A DNA stretch of 64,000 nucleotides from Citrifermentans bremense (GTDB lineage: Bacteria; Desulfobacterota; Desulfuromonadia; Geobacterales; Geobacteraceae): the NCBI RefSeq assembly GCF_014218275.1, contig NZ_AP023213.1:2272001-2336000 (forward strand), written 5' to 3'. The position numbers and the translations under genes are program-made. The notes beneath the pieces are model-generated. The model was not told where the DNA came from. It made no database searches and was given only the letters and a program-made list of their open reading frames with translations. Of this stretch, positions 43,405 through 51,887 are shown one piece after another (position 1 is the stretch's first letter; each line of letters begins with the position of its first letter).

Positions 43405-45666
43405 ATGACGAGCCGCCTCGAAGTAAAGATCATCGTCTACCTCGCCCTCATCCTGACCCTGTTGATCGCAGTTTACGGCTGGTGGATCGGCAAACGGCAG
43501 ACATCGGTCTACATCCAGACCCTCTCCGACAATCTGCGCATCCTCTCCCGCAGCGACGCCGATAACGCCGCGCACTACATGGTGATACAGGAATACGCAG
43601 GGCTGGAAGCAAACATGCTCGACAGCGCCAACCTGCCGGAGGTGGTGAGCATTCAGGTAGCGGAACTGGACGGTCATCTTCTGTGCAACATCGAGCGCCC
43701 CAACCGCAGCGAACGGCCAAAGTTGAACTACAAGGTCAAGACGATCACGGTCCCGCAGGGCTCCCTCCCCATCCTGAAGCGCGAAGGAAACCAGCTGGTG
43801 AGCTGGGCGCCGATCCTGGCCGGCGAGCAGTTGGGCTGGGTCAAAGTCTCCTTGAGCCTGGACACCGCGCAACGCCTGGTGCAAGCCACCTGGCGCAGTA
43901 CGCTTACCATCGGCGCGCTCTGGATCATGGTCGGAACCATCCTCATGGCCCTTGTGGTCAGGCCGCCGTTAAAGGCGGTGCGGGAACTGAGCCGCTTCGC
44001 CCACGAGCTGCAAAACCGCAAGGGTGGTCAGGTCTCCGTGCCGCGCGGGGTGTTCGAGATCGACATGCTGGCCGACGCGCTCAACCATTCGTCGGGGGAA
44101 CTCCTGCGGGCTGAACAGCGCCTGATAGCGGAGCAGGAACGTCTTTCCGTCACGCTGCAATCAATTGGGGACGGCGTCATAGCCACCGACATAGAAAGCA
44201 GGATCGTGCTGGTAAATCACGTGGCCGAGCTTATGACCGGCTGGACCGAGAGTGAAGCGGCTGGGGTCAGCCTGGACCAGGTTCTTTGCATCGAGGCGAA
44301 CGACCCGCTCCGCGACGTGCGGGAGCCGCTTCAGGCTGTGCTGGAGCAAAGGCGCACCGTCGAACTCCCCGGCCAGCACCAGGTCTGGTCCCGTGAAGGC
44401 GTCTGCCGCACGGTGACAGTGATAGGCGCCCCCATCATAGACAGCGCAGGAACGCTGGCGGGGATGGTGCTCGTCATCCGCGACCTGACGGAAAAAGCAA
44501 GGATGGAGGCGGAAAAAGCACGGCTTGCGGAGCAACTGCTTCAGTCGCAGAAGATGGAGGCGGTGGGCCAGCTGGCCGGCGGAGTTGCGCACGATTTCAA
44601 CAACATGCTGGGTGTCATCATTGGCAATGCCGAGCTGGCCATGATGGGTGTCGAGCCCACGGGAAAGCTCCATGAGAGGCTGCAGGGCATCCAGGACGCG
44701 GCCAACCGTTCCGCCGACATCACGCGGCAGTTGCTTGCCTTTTCTCGTCAGCAGCACGCTGAGCCCAAGGTACTCGACCTGAACGAGGTCATAGGGAATA
44801 TGCTGAAGATGCTGCACCGGCTAATCGGAGAGGACATCGACCTTGCCTGGTCGCCGGGGCGGGATATCTGGAAGGTGAAACTTGATCCGACGCAGTTGGA
44901 TCAGATCATGGCCAACCTCTGCGTCAATGCGAGGGATGCCATCGCCGGAGTCGGGAAGCTGGAGATCAGGACCCGGAATGTCGACTTGTCGCCTGAAGAT
45001 GGAAAGCGCCCGGTAGAGATGCCCCCAGGAGAGTGGGTGATGCTGGAGGTGAGCGACAGCGGCTGCGGCATGAGGCGCGAGGTGTTGGAAAGGATCTTCG
45101 AGCCTTTTTACACCACGAAGGAAGTCGGGCGCGGGACGGGGCTGGGGCTCGCGACGGTATTCGGCATCGTAAAGCAAAACTATGGGTACATCGAGGTTCA
45201 AAGCGAGCCCGGGGTCGGCACCAGCTTCAGGATCTACTTCCCCGCCGCACAGGAGGAAGCGCAGGAAGTTAAACGCCGGCAGGTCGCGGCTATCAGGGGC
45301 AACGAGACCATACTTCTCGTGGAGGACGAACCGTCCATCAATGCGCTTGCCACTACCATGCTGTCGGAATTGGGCTATCGGGTCTTGGCGGCGGGGTCTC
45401 CCGAGGAGGCTGTGAAAGTTGCCAATGGCGGCAAGATGAAGATCGACCTGTTGCTTACTGACATTATCATGCCGGGGATGAACGGCCGCGACTTGTCAGA
45501 GCTTTTGCACCAATCTCACCCTGATATGAAGTGCCTGTTCATGTCGGGTTACACCTCGGACATCATCTCGCAACGCGGCAACATAGGTCAGGAAGTCTGT
45601 TTCGTGCAAAAGCCGTTCACGACCCAGGCGCTGGCGGCGAAGGTCAGAGAGGCGCTGCAGGCGTAG
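43405..45666 (+). CDS. Membrane hybrid sensor histidine kinase with receiver domain
   Basis: A 753-residue sensor. The first transmembrane segment is at 11-28 (ALILTLLIAVYGWWIG). It is followed by a periplasmic domain of about 130 residues and a second segment at about 165-190 (TIGALWIMVGTILMALVV), then HAMP and PAS (IGDGVIATDIESRIVLVNHV). The kinase core has GQLAGGVAHDFNNML (phospho-His), HATPase with NLCVNARDAI and SDSGCGM, and GRGTGLGLATVFGI. The C-terminal receiver has DEPSINALATTM and the phospho-acceptor Asp in LLTDIIMPGMNG. It likely pairs with the PhnD-like protein encoded just upstream; no output regulator is adjacent, so the phosphate presumably goes elsewhere. Confidence 0.93.
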   Translation: MTSRLEVKIIVYLALILTLLIAVYGWWIGKRQTSVYIQTLSDNLRILSRSDADNAAHYMVIQEYAGLEANMLDSANLPEVVSIQVAELDGHLLCNIERPNRSERPKLNYKVKTITVPQGSLPILKREGNQLVSWAPILAGEQLGWVKVSLSLDTAQRLVQATWRSTLTIGALWIMVGTILMALVVRPPLKAVRELSRFAHELQNRKGGQVSVPRGVFEIDMLADALNHSSGELLRAEQRLIAEQERLSVTLQSIGDGVIATDIESRIVLVNHVAELMTGWTESEAAGVSLDQVLCIEANDPLRDVREPLQAVLEQRRTVELPGQHQVWSREGVCRTVTVIGAPIIDSAGTLAGMVLVIRDLTEKARMEAEKARLAEQLLQSQKMEAVGQLAGGVAHDFNNMLGVIIGNAELAMMGVEPTGKLHERLQGIQDAANRSADITRQLLAFSRQQHAEPKVLDLNEVIGNMLKMLHRLIGEDIDLAWSPGRDIWKVKLDPTQLDQIMANLCVNARDAIAGVGKLEIRTRNVDLSPEDGKRPVEMPPGEWVMLEVSDSGCGMRREVLERIFEPFYTTKEVGRGTGLGLATVFGIVKQNYGYIEVQSEPGVGTSFRIYFPAAQEEAQEVKRRQVAAIRGNETILLVEDEPSINALATTMLSELGYRVLAAGSPEEAVKVANGGKMKIDLLLTDIIMPGMNGRDLSELLHQSHPDMKCLFMSGYTSDIISQRGNIGQEVCFVQKPFTTQALAAKVREALQA

Positions 45667-45679
45667 GCGGATGTGCCTT

Positions 45680-46198
45680 TCAAGGTTTCCACTGGTCCAC
45701 AAACCGCCCCTGGTATCGCGCGGCTCCTATACACCTATCGAATACGAACTGGCAGATCTGCGTCCCGGGGTAAAGCGCCAGCGGCCTGTGGCCCAAGTTC
45801 ACGATTTCCAGCACCTGGTGGTTCGAGATACCAGGCTGCATGAAACCCGCTGTAACGTGCACCGCGAGGCCAAACCGGGCGAAGCGGCTTCGTCCCTCAA
45901 GCCATCCCGCCATCGACTCTGCAAGGGTGATGCGCTCCCTGGTGATGCCGAGAATCATCTCGCAAGGGGCTATGGTGATGTACTCCCCTTCCGCCAGGGA
46001 GACGAGATCGGTAACATCGGCAAAATCCGACTCGTTGTGCACGTGGCAGATCCCGTCTTGCTTTCTGAAAACCCTGAAGTCGTTGCCCAGCGTCAGGTCG
46101 ACCGACCCAGGACCTATCTGCGACTCATCCAGCGGATCAATGGCTATTTCGCCTCGCTTGATCGCAGCTCTTATTTCCTCGCCTACCAGTATCGACAT
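45680..46198 (-). CDS. dcd: dCTP deaminase
   Basis: A 172-residue dCTP deaminase, converting dCTP to dUTP for thymidylate synthesis. It shares with the dUTPase superfamily QIGPGSVDLTLGNDFRVF, the nucleotide-binding GWLEGRSRFARFGLAVHVTA and GFMQPGISNHQVLEIVNLG, and LALYPGTQICQFVFDR. The length is close to the usual 170-190. The ATG at 46198 has GGGAGT 7 bases upstream; the longer open frame is rejected. The genes on both sides face different ways, so it is probably single. The Glu of VLEIVN would be the catalytic residue. Confidence 0.88.
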   Translation of the reverse strand: MSILVGEEIRAAIKRGEIAIDPLDESQIGPGSVDLTLGNDFRVFRKQDGICHVHNESDFADVTDLVSLAEGEYITIAPCEMILGITRERITLAESMAGWLEGRSRFARFGLAVHVTAGFMQPGISNHQVLEIVNLGHRPLALYPGTQICQFVFDRCIGAARYQGRFVDQWKP

Positions 46199-46326
46199 GA
46201 TCAACTCCCATTGTTCCAGGTCACCGCAGGCTTCGGATATATTGCAGTTCAAAGCCAAAGCAGAATAATAGCACGTTTTCACGGCTAACCGGCTTCTTGC
46301 AGTCAATGTTACAGAAGGTTAAGAGC

Positions 46327-46362
46327 AAATCCCCCCTGTCCCCCCTTCGCAAAGGGGGCACG
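46327..46362. repeat. C-rich dispersed hairpin repeat, copy 1
   Basis: AAATCCCCCCTGTCCCCCC, then TTCGC and AAAGGGGGCACG. The G and C runs pair into a hairpin. The same element recurs at 52837-52914 and 56918-56956, always in intergenic DNA. It behaves like a REP-type sequence. Confidence 0.8.
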
Positions 46363-46453
46363 TTGGTTCTCGTGCAGCGTTTCGTGGGCAAATAATGCCC
46401 ACATTCCGGGAACTGCCTCTCTCAGACCTCAAGAAACACAACTGAGAAAGATT

Positions 46454-46503
46454 CAAAAAAAACGGCACCTGCCGACGGATCAATCCGCCGAGGGTGCCGT
46501 TTC
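46454..46503 (-). terminator. Terminator of the 46537-47364 operon end
   Basis: On the minus strand AAACGGCACC pairs with GGTGCCGTTT with a second inner stem, followed by eight T. It lies 34 bases beyond the stop of the lipoprotein gene and ends the leftward operon from 49.0 kb. Confidence 0.9.
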
Positions 46504-46536
46504 TGGATCAGCAGCAAAGGTTAAGCTTAACCCTGG

Positions 46537-47364
46537 CTATCTTCCTCCCATCATGGAATTGCCCCAGGTCATGCCGCTGTTGAAGGAGCCCATGTTCTGG
46601 TAAGGAAGCCCTGCTGCGATGTTGTTGAGGTTGTTGTACATGGCATTGCTCATGTCGGTCATCTGGGAGGACGTCTGCGTATTAGTCCTGACCGTCGACA
46701 TGTTGCTGAACATCGCTCCCATCATGTTGCGGTAACGGGTGACGTCGAGGTGGTTGGCGCCGGAGTAGTTACGGAACATCAGGTTCTGCTGTTGGCCCAT
46801 CATCGTTGCCATGTTTTGCGCGGTGGTGTGCATGGTGCTGTTGTGACTGGCGATGTAGTCGGCCATCAGGTCGGCATTGGAATCGAGCCCGAGCTTCGTC
46901 CTCAGGTCGACCATGGCATCGTACATGGTAGCGTAGTTGCCGGTTTCCATCATCTCACGCAGTTGGGTCGACATGGGGCTCAGGAAGTTGCTGTCGGTGC
47001 TGACCGTGCCGGTAACGCTCTCTTTAGGAAGGCTCAAGAGGTAGCTGTGAAGAACGGCGCTGTTGGTGTCCTTGTCGATGGTGGTGCCGGCAATGGCAAG
47101 GGCGATGATGGGGAATTGCCCGACATCTGCCGGGTCGACCGTGAGCGTGTAGGCGCCGTTGGCGTCGGTGGTGGTCTTAGGCTCCCCCTCATCCCAGAGG
47201 TAGTTGTTGTTTTTGTCCATGAAGACGGTGGCGTTTACCAGGTATCCGTCGGCGACTTTGCCTGCCACTGTTGCGCTAGTCGGTGTGGCGGACCCTCCAC
47301 CGCCGCCGCATCCGGCCAGCATGGCTGCTGCGATAATCGTTGCTGCTGCGATCTGCTTCTTCAT
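46537..47364 (-). CDS. Met- and Asn-rich lipoprotein
   Basis: A 275-residue lipoprotein: signal peptide and lipobox AAAMLAGCGGGGGS (Cys19). Residues 30-115 look like a carboxypeptidase-regulatory-like beta domain (VAGKVADGYLVNATVFMDKN and KTTTDANGAYTLTVDPADVG). The C-terminal 130 residues are rich in Met, Asn and His (TMHTTAQNMATMMGQQQNLM, MMGAMFSNMSTV), a composition compatible with soft-metal binding. I know no named family. It is the last gene of a leftward cluster of exported proteins next to the copper-efflux locus, which makes a role in envelope metal handling plausible but unproven. Confidence 0.72.
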   Translation of the reverse strand: MKKQIAAATIIAAAMLAGCGGGGGSATPTSATVAGKVADGYLVNATVFMDKNNNYLWDEGEPKTTTDANGAYTLTVDPADVGQFPIIALAIAGTTIDKDTNSAVLHSYLLSLPKESVTGTVSTDSNFLSPMSTQLREMMETGNYATMYDAMVDLRTKLGLDSNADLMADYIASHNSTMHTTAQNMATMMGQQQNLMFRNYSGANHLDVTRYRNMMGAMFSNMSTVRTNTQTSSQMTDMSNAMYNNLNNIAAGLPYQNMGSFNSGMTWGNSMMGGR

Positions 47365-47388
47365 ATGGTGCCCCCTTGAAACATGTAG

Positions 47389-48285
47389 TTAGAAATCGTG
47401 GTAGAATGCCAGCCCGACGCCGTAGTCCGGGGTACTCCGGGTGATCCCTTTCGCGACATACCCATCGACCCCGCTTTTGGCCCCGACCAGCATCTTCAAT
47501 TTAAGTCTGAGTTCCAGCAGCTCGCTGGCCCCCTCGATGGGAGCGCCGGCCGCCTTCACTATGACCATCGGTAGAAACCTTTCTCCCAGCTGGTAACCTG
47601 TTCCGGCATTAAAGCTGAAGTAATCCTTCAAGGCCAGCACAGATGACTTCCCCTGGAAGGTGTAGCCTCCCTCGGCGAACGAGTACCAGTTGCCGAACTG
47701 CTTCGAGAGCTCCACCGCCAGCCCCTCGTCGAACTCCCCGGTCCCAAGCATCTGGTCCCGGTCCGCGGTCGGTATCTTGACGAAGAGGTAGGGACGAACC
47801 CTGGGAACGAACTCCCCTTCAGGGACGAGGACGTAGCCACCCTTCAGGGTCAGATCCCCTACCCCCTGGCGCGACTGGTTAGTGGAGGACGTTCCTCCTC
47901 CGCTCCCATTGCCGCCGCCCGGTGTTCCGCCTCCTCCAGGCATCGTGCCTCCCGATCCGGGCATGGCGGCTGCTTCCTTATGCATCCCGGCCATCTGCCC
48001 TCCCCCCGGACCCAGCAGTACGCCGGTGTTGACGGCGGAACTGCTCTGGTAGACGTACGGGATCTCGAGCATGAACCCGAGACGCTCAGAGGGGTAGACC
48101 GCAAGCGTGAAGGGGACGTAGATGGAATCCGTCCTGGTGCCCAGGCCGTAGGAACCTGAGGCGAACTCGAAACCGATACCGGTCGAGACCAAGGGGCCTT
48201 CGGCACGCACCCCTCCCGCAGTCAGCAGGCAAAGGGCCTGCATCAGAACGAAAAACGTGGTCCGGAAGGTTTTCAATCTACTCAT
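47389..48285 (-). CDS. Exported outer-membrane-type protein with Gly/Met-rich loop
   Basis: A 298-residue protein with a signal peptide (FVLMQALCLLTAGGVRA). The sequence is rich in short amphipathic strands (STGIGFEFASGSYGLGTRTD, ERLGFMLEIPYVYQSSSAVN and YSFAEGGYTFQGKSSVLALK) and ends in Phe, as outer-membrane barrels do. A low-complexity insert at about 105-145 is rich in Gly, Met and Pro (MAGMHKEAAAMPGSGGTMPG) and may be a long exposed loop. It lies 24 bases before the lipoprotein gene and 19 bases after the Gly/Met-rich protein gene on the same strand. The function is unknown; a relation to metal exposure is inferred from the neighbours. Confidence 0.72.
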   Translation of the reverse strand: MSRLKTFRTTFFVLMQALCLLTAGGVRAEGPLVSTGIGFEFASGSYGLGTRTDSIYVPFTLAVYPSERLGFMLEIPYVYQSSSAVNTGVLLGPGGGQMAGMHKEAAAMPGSGGTMPGGGGTPGGGNGSGGGTSSTNQSRQGVGDLTLKGGYVLVPEGEFVPRVRPYLFVKIPTADRDQMLGTGEFDEGLAVELSKQFGNWYSFAEGGYTFQGKSSVLALKDYFSFNAGTGYQLGERFLPMVIVKAAGAPIEGASELLELRLKLKMLVGAKSGVDGYVAKGITRSTPDYGVGLAFYHDF

Positions 48286-48304
48286 TCACACTCCTGGGCG
48301 GCGG

Positions 48305-48850
48305 TCAGCGCCTCATCATGCCGCCGCCTCCCATCATTCCTCCGCCGCGCATGAAGCCGCCACCTTGGAATCCTATACCGCCCCTCATCTGCGCGGCACC
48401 GGCGGCGCTGCGTCCGGACCATGCCGGTTCGCCCCGGTCGCTGCGGATTTCCAATTGTTTGCCGGTACTGCGGTTTACCAGCTTCTGCGTCAGGAGATAC
48501 GTCTTGCCGTCCCGTCCCTGGGCGCGGGCCCCCTTGGCGGTGACCTCGTCGTTGACTTTAACCGGAATCCCCTTTTTCTCCCAGAAGCTATCCGGCCCGA
48601 CACTCAGGTTCACCGTCTCCGATCCGCTTTCGATCTCAATGATGTACTGCTCGTTTTCTGCCAGCCGAGGCGAGGCAGTAACCCGTCCCGAAAAAGTCCC
48701 TACCGTGTTCAGGTCGTACCCTTTGCTGAAATCCAGGCCGCTTTTCCCCTTGTCTTCTGAACCAAAACCAAAGAAACCGGCGCTGGCCTGGCCCAGAAGC
48801 TGGCAGTTCAACAGAACTGCGAATATGAGGATGAGGGGAAAGCGCTTCAT
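48305..48850 (-). CDS. Small exported protein with Met/Gly-rich C terminus
   Basis: A 181-residue protein with a signal peptide ending QASAG. The middle (TFSGRVTASPRLAENEQYII, VNLSVGPDSFWEKKGIPVKV and VTAKGARAQGRDGKTYLLTQ) is a small beta-barrel pattern like the OB-fold family of exported metal- or nucleic-acid-binding proteins. The last 35 residues are Gly/Met/Arg repeats (RGGGMMGGGGMMRR). Such tails can bind copper or silver. It is in the same leftward cluster as the flanking exported proteins. I do not recognise a named family. Confidence 0.72.
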   Translation of the reverse strand: MKRFPLILIFAVLLNCQLLGQASAGFFGFGSEDKGKSGLDFSKGYDLNTVGTFSGRVTASPRLAENEQYIIEIESGSETVNLSVGPDSFWEKKGIPVKVNDEVTAKGARAQGRDGKTYLLTQKLVNRSTGKQLEIRSDRGEPAWSGRSAAGAAQMRGGIGFQGGGFMRGGGMMGGGGMMRR

Positions 48851-48929
48851 TGCCGTTAACTCCGCATGGTTTAAAAGCTTCGATACCGGGTGCAGGACCC
48901 GCGCAGTCCTGCACCTTTGACTTGAACCG

Positions 48930-49013
48930 TTACCAGATGTGATGCAACCCGCAGCAACCAGACAAAGCCAGAAATGCTGCCGCCAAAACCGCCGCTGCCA
49001 TAAAACCTTTCAT
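48930..49013 (-). CDS. 27-residue exported peptide
   Basis: A short ORF, MKGFMAAAVLAAAFLALSGC then CGLHHIW, with AGGGAG 6 bases before its ATG at 49013. Hydrophobic segment plus LSGC is a lipoprotein signal, so it would be a tiny lipopeptide with a Cys-Gly-Leu-His-His-Ile-Trp tail. It is first in the leftward cluster of exported proteins. The Cys and the two His could bind metal. Small size makes the call uncertain, but the ribosome site and signal features favour it. Confidence 0.6.
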   Translation of the reverse strand: MKGFMAAAVLAAAFLALSGCCGLHHIW

Positions 49014-49131
49014 GCTAGCTCCCTTTTCCCTTGCACCAGTGACGCATCCGGCCGGTGGGAATCCAGCCGCCTGCATCCCGATACCTCCCATTTGTGACCA
49101 TTACCCGCGGTTCCGCATTACTCACGGTATT

Positions 49132-49148
49132 ATCACGCTTCGTGCCAA
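49132..49148 (-). promoter_or_regulatory. Possible sigma-54 promoter of the exported-protein cluster
   Basis: On the minus strand TTGGCACG-AAGC-GTGAT: the -24 element is perfect, but the -12 element has GA instead of GC. It lies about 120 bases before the 27-codon gene. Kept as a candidate because a sigma-54 regulator gene lies right next to it. Confidence 0.35.
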
Positions 49149-49262
49149 TTCGGCTATTGGTCGCAACAGACTGATTTATCGGGGATTGACACAGCGAAGG
49201 ATAGCTGCGCGGAGGGAAAATGGTGCAATTGCTTGCACACACCCGGCGTCGTTTTGCACCGG

Positions 49263-50612
49263 TCAGCTTTCTTCCAGGAAGCCGTAGTCCTTGAGCTTGT
49301 ACTGAAGGGTCCGCCTGGATACGCCCAGTTCCTCGGCGGCGAGCCGCCGGTTGCCGCCGTGCTTTCTGATCGCCTCGGCGATGATCTCCTTCTCGGCCGA
49401 CTTGAGCCTCTCGCGGCCATCCAGCGCGTCCGGTTCGGGTTTGCGCAGCATCTCCTCGGGGAGGGCGGTTTTCCCGACCTTGTCCCTGGAGAGAATGACC
49501 GCCCGCTCCATCACGTTTTGCAGTTCCCGAATGTTGCCGGGCCAGCGGTACCTTTCCAGGGCGGCCAGGGCGTCAGCCTCGATCCCCTTGAGCGTTTTGC
49601 CCGACTGCAGGCTGAAGCGTTGCATGAAGTACCGGGTCAAAACCGGTACGGCGTCGATCCTTTCGCGCAAGGGAGGGAGCTGCAGCGGGAAAACGTTGAG
49701 GCGGTAGTAAAGGTCCTCGCGGAAGCGGCGCTCCGCGACCTCCTCGCGCAGGTTCCGGTTGGTCGCCGCGATGAGCCTGACGTCCGCCTTGATCTCCTTG
49801 GTCCCCCCCACCCGCTCGAAGACGCGCTCCTGGATCACCCGCAGCAGCTTCGCCTGCAGTGCCAGCGGCATCTCGCCGATCTCGTCCAAGAGGATGGTCC
49901 CGCCGCGGGCCAGCTCGAACTTACCTTGCCGCGCCTGCATGGCGCCGGTGAAAGCACCCTTCTCGTGCCCGAAGAGCTCGCTTTCCAGGAGGGTCTCCGG
50001 GATCGCGGCGCAGTTGAGCGCGACGAAACCGGCGTCCCGGCGTGAGCTCAGCTGGTGTATGGTCCTAGCGACGAGTTCCTTGCCGGTCCCGCTTTCGCCG
50101 AAGATGAGAACGTTGGCCGTGGTGTCGGCGACGTCGTGGACCAGTTTGCGCACCGGGGTCATCGCCTGGCCGGCGAAGATGAGCTCCTCCGGCGGCAGCC
50201 CCGCAGCCTCGCACTGTTTGAGGGAAAGATAATCCCGCTCCCGGAGCTGCTCCTGTATCACGTGACGCACCAGGCGGAGCAGCACCTCGGGGTCCTGCAG
50301 CGGCTTGGTGAGGAAGTCAACCGCCCCTTCCTTGATGGCGGCGACCGCCTCTCCGACCTTTCCGTAGGCCGTCAGGAAGATGAACTGCGGCGCGGATGGG
50401 TCGTTGCGCGTCTCGCGGAAGAGATCTAGCCCGCTTCTTCCGGGAAGCTTCAGGTCGGAGACGACAAGGTCGTAGCTTCCCTGCCGCAGCAGCCGAAGCG
50501 CCTTCTCGCCGTCCGCGGCACTTTGCACCTGGTGCCCGTCGTCCTGCAGCACGGTCTCCAGAAAGGCGCGGAAGGTCGCGTCATCCTCAACCACCAGAAT
50601 GTTTCCCTTCAT
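49263..50612 (-). CDS. Sigma-54-dependent response regulator (NtrC family)
   Basis: A 449-residue regulator. The N-terminal receiver has the acidic pair VEDDATFRAF and the phospho-acceptor Asp in LVVSDLKLPGRSGL. The central AAA+ domain has Walker A IFGESGTGKELVART, the sigma-54 contact loop EKGAFTGAMQ, and Walker B GGTILLDEIGEMPL. The C-terminal Fis-type helix-turn-helix is RRLAAEELGVSRRTLQYKL. The ATG at 50612 follows AAGGAG and overlaps the kinase stop by 4 bases. It should activate sigma-54 promoters when phosphorylated by its neighbour; candidate promoters with -24/-12 elements lie before the 53587 and 59632 genes. Confidence 0.95.
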   Translation of the reverse strand: MKGNILVVEDDATFRAFLETVLQDDGHQVQSAADGEKALRLLRQGSYDLVVSDLKLPGRSGLDLFRETRNDPSAPQFIFLTAYGKVGEAVAAIKEGAVDFLTKPLQDPEVLLRLVRHVIQEQLRERDYLSLKQCEAAGLPPEELIFAGQAMTPVRKLVHDVADTTANVLIFGESGTGKELVARTIHQLSSRRDAGFVALNCAAIPETLLESELFGHEKGAFTGAMQARQGKFELARGGTILLDEIGEMPLALQAKLLRVIQERVFERVGGTKEIKADVRLIAATNRNLREEVAERRFREDLYYRLNVFPLQLPPLRERIDAVPVLTRYFMQRFSLQSGKTLKGIEADALAALERYRWPGNIRELQNVMERAVILSRDKVGKTALPEEMLRKPEPDALDGRERLKSAEKEIIAEAIRKHGGNRRLAAEELGVSRRTLQYKLKDYGFLEES

Positions 50613-51847
50613 GTCTGCTCCTTGTCGACGGCAAGGCAAGGCAAGAGGAGCGTCACGGTGGTCCCCTGCCCCATCCTGCTCTCCAGCTTTATGGTCCCGC
50701 CGTGTTCCTCGATCACCTTCTTGCAGAGCGCGAGTCCCAGGCCGGTCCCCCTGGCCCTGGTGGTGAAGAAGGGGTCGAACACCTTGGCGAGGTCGGCTTC
50801 CTCTATCCCATGCCCGGTATCCTTGATGCTGATCTGTGCTTCGCCCCCGGCCGAGGCGCAGGCGACTTCGAGTACCCCGCCCGCTACCATGGCCTGCAGC
50901 GCGTTTTTACCCAGGTTCAGGAGCGCCTGCTCGAACCGGTCCCTGCTCCCCGACAGGTAGTAGGAGCCCGTGCAACGGCAGGAAACGGTCACCTCACGCT
51001 CCAAGGCCTCCGGGGCCAGCAGCGAGAGCGCATGATCGATCAGCTCGCTCAGGTCGAAGCGCTCCCGGGGGAAGCCATCCCCCGCGGCGTAGGCCAAAAG
51101 GTCGTTCACCAGCGTCTCCAGCCGCACGGCCTCGGTGACGATGTTCTGTGCGAAGAGCTCGTTGCGCGCTTCCTGGGGTTTTTTGGCTATCACCTGGGCG
51201 AATCCCTTGATCCCGGCCAGTGGGTTCCTGATCTCGTGGGCCAGAAGCGCCCCCATCTCCCCCAACTTGGCCAGGTTATCCTTGCGAGCCAGCTCGGCCT
51301 GATGCTGTTCTTCCCTTCGGGCATAGCGGAAAAGGCCGAGACTAAGAAGCCAGCCTACCGCGATGAGCGCCAGCATGATGGTCATGTTCAGCTTCGCGCT
51401 GCGCAAAACAGCATCGGCGCGATAGGTATGCAGTGTGAGGTGGAGGGCAAGGATTTCGCCGCGAAGATCGACGGGAGCGGTGAGCAGAAACGCCTGCTCA
51501 CCCGTACCCAGGGTGACCCGCGATTCGCTTCGCTCGAAGCCAGGGGTAGCACCGCGCCGGATCCCCGGCAGGTAAGTGCCGATCAGGTCCGGGTTGGAAT
51601 GAAAGCGGAAACGCCCCTCGCGGTCCACCAGGGCGAAGTAGGCGATATCGTTGGTGCGGAATTTGGCGAGTCCGGCAAGGCTCGGGTCGCTCACCGCCAG
51701 GTTCTCGATGGCCGAAGAAAGCGTGAGTGCGAGCCCGCGCAGGTTCTCCTCGGCGATGGGACCGGCCTGCCGGTAGTTGTAGACGGCAAACCAAAGCAGG
51801 GAACAGGTGGCGAGGATCCCAAGTATCAGCGTAGCTTTTCTGAACAT
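50609..51847 (-). CDS. Membrane sensor histidine kinase (partner of the sigma-54 regulator)
   Basis: A 412-residue kinase. Transmembrane segments are at 7-23 (LILGILATCSLLWFAVY) and about 155-175 (LNMTIMLALIAVGWLLSLGL). Between them is a periplasmic sensor of about 125 residues without an obvious metal-binding cluster. HisKA has GALLAHEIRNPLAGI (phospho-His), then HATPase with NLGKNALQAM, ISIKDTGHGI and GTGLGLALCKKV. It overlaps the regulator by 4 bases, so the two are coupled. The signal is unknown; position next to the copper/silver locus suggests metal or envelope stress. Confidence 0.93.
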   Translation of the reverse strand: MFRKATLILGILATCSLLWFAVYNYRQAGPIAEENLRGLALTLSSAIENLAVSDPSLAGLAKFRTNDIAYFALVDREGRFRFHSNPDLIGTYLPGIRRGATPGFERSESRVTLGTGEQAFLLTAPVDLRGEILALHLTLHTYRADAVLRSAKLNMTIMLALIAVGWLLSLGLFRYARREEQHQAELARKDNLAKLGEMGALLAHEIRNPLAGIKGFAQVIAKKPQEARNELFAQNIVTEAVRLETLVNDLLAYAAGDGFPRERFDLSELIDHALSLLAPEALEREVTVSCRCTGSYYLSGSRDRFEQALLNLGKNALQAMVAGGVLEVACASAGGEAQISIKDTGHGIEEADLAKVFDPFFTTRARGTGLGLALCKKVIEEHGGTIKLESRMGQGTTVTLLLPCLAVDKEQT

Positions 51848-51887
51848 TCGTTTCCCGCCAAAGCTGGATCGGTGAAAAAGCCTTCCA

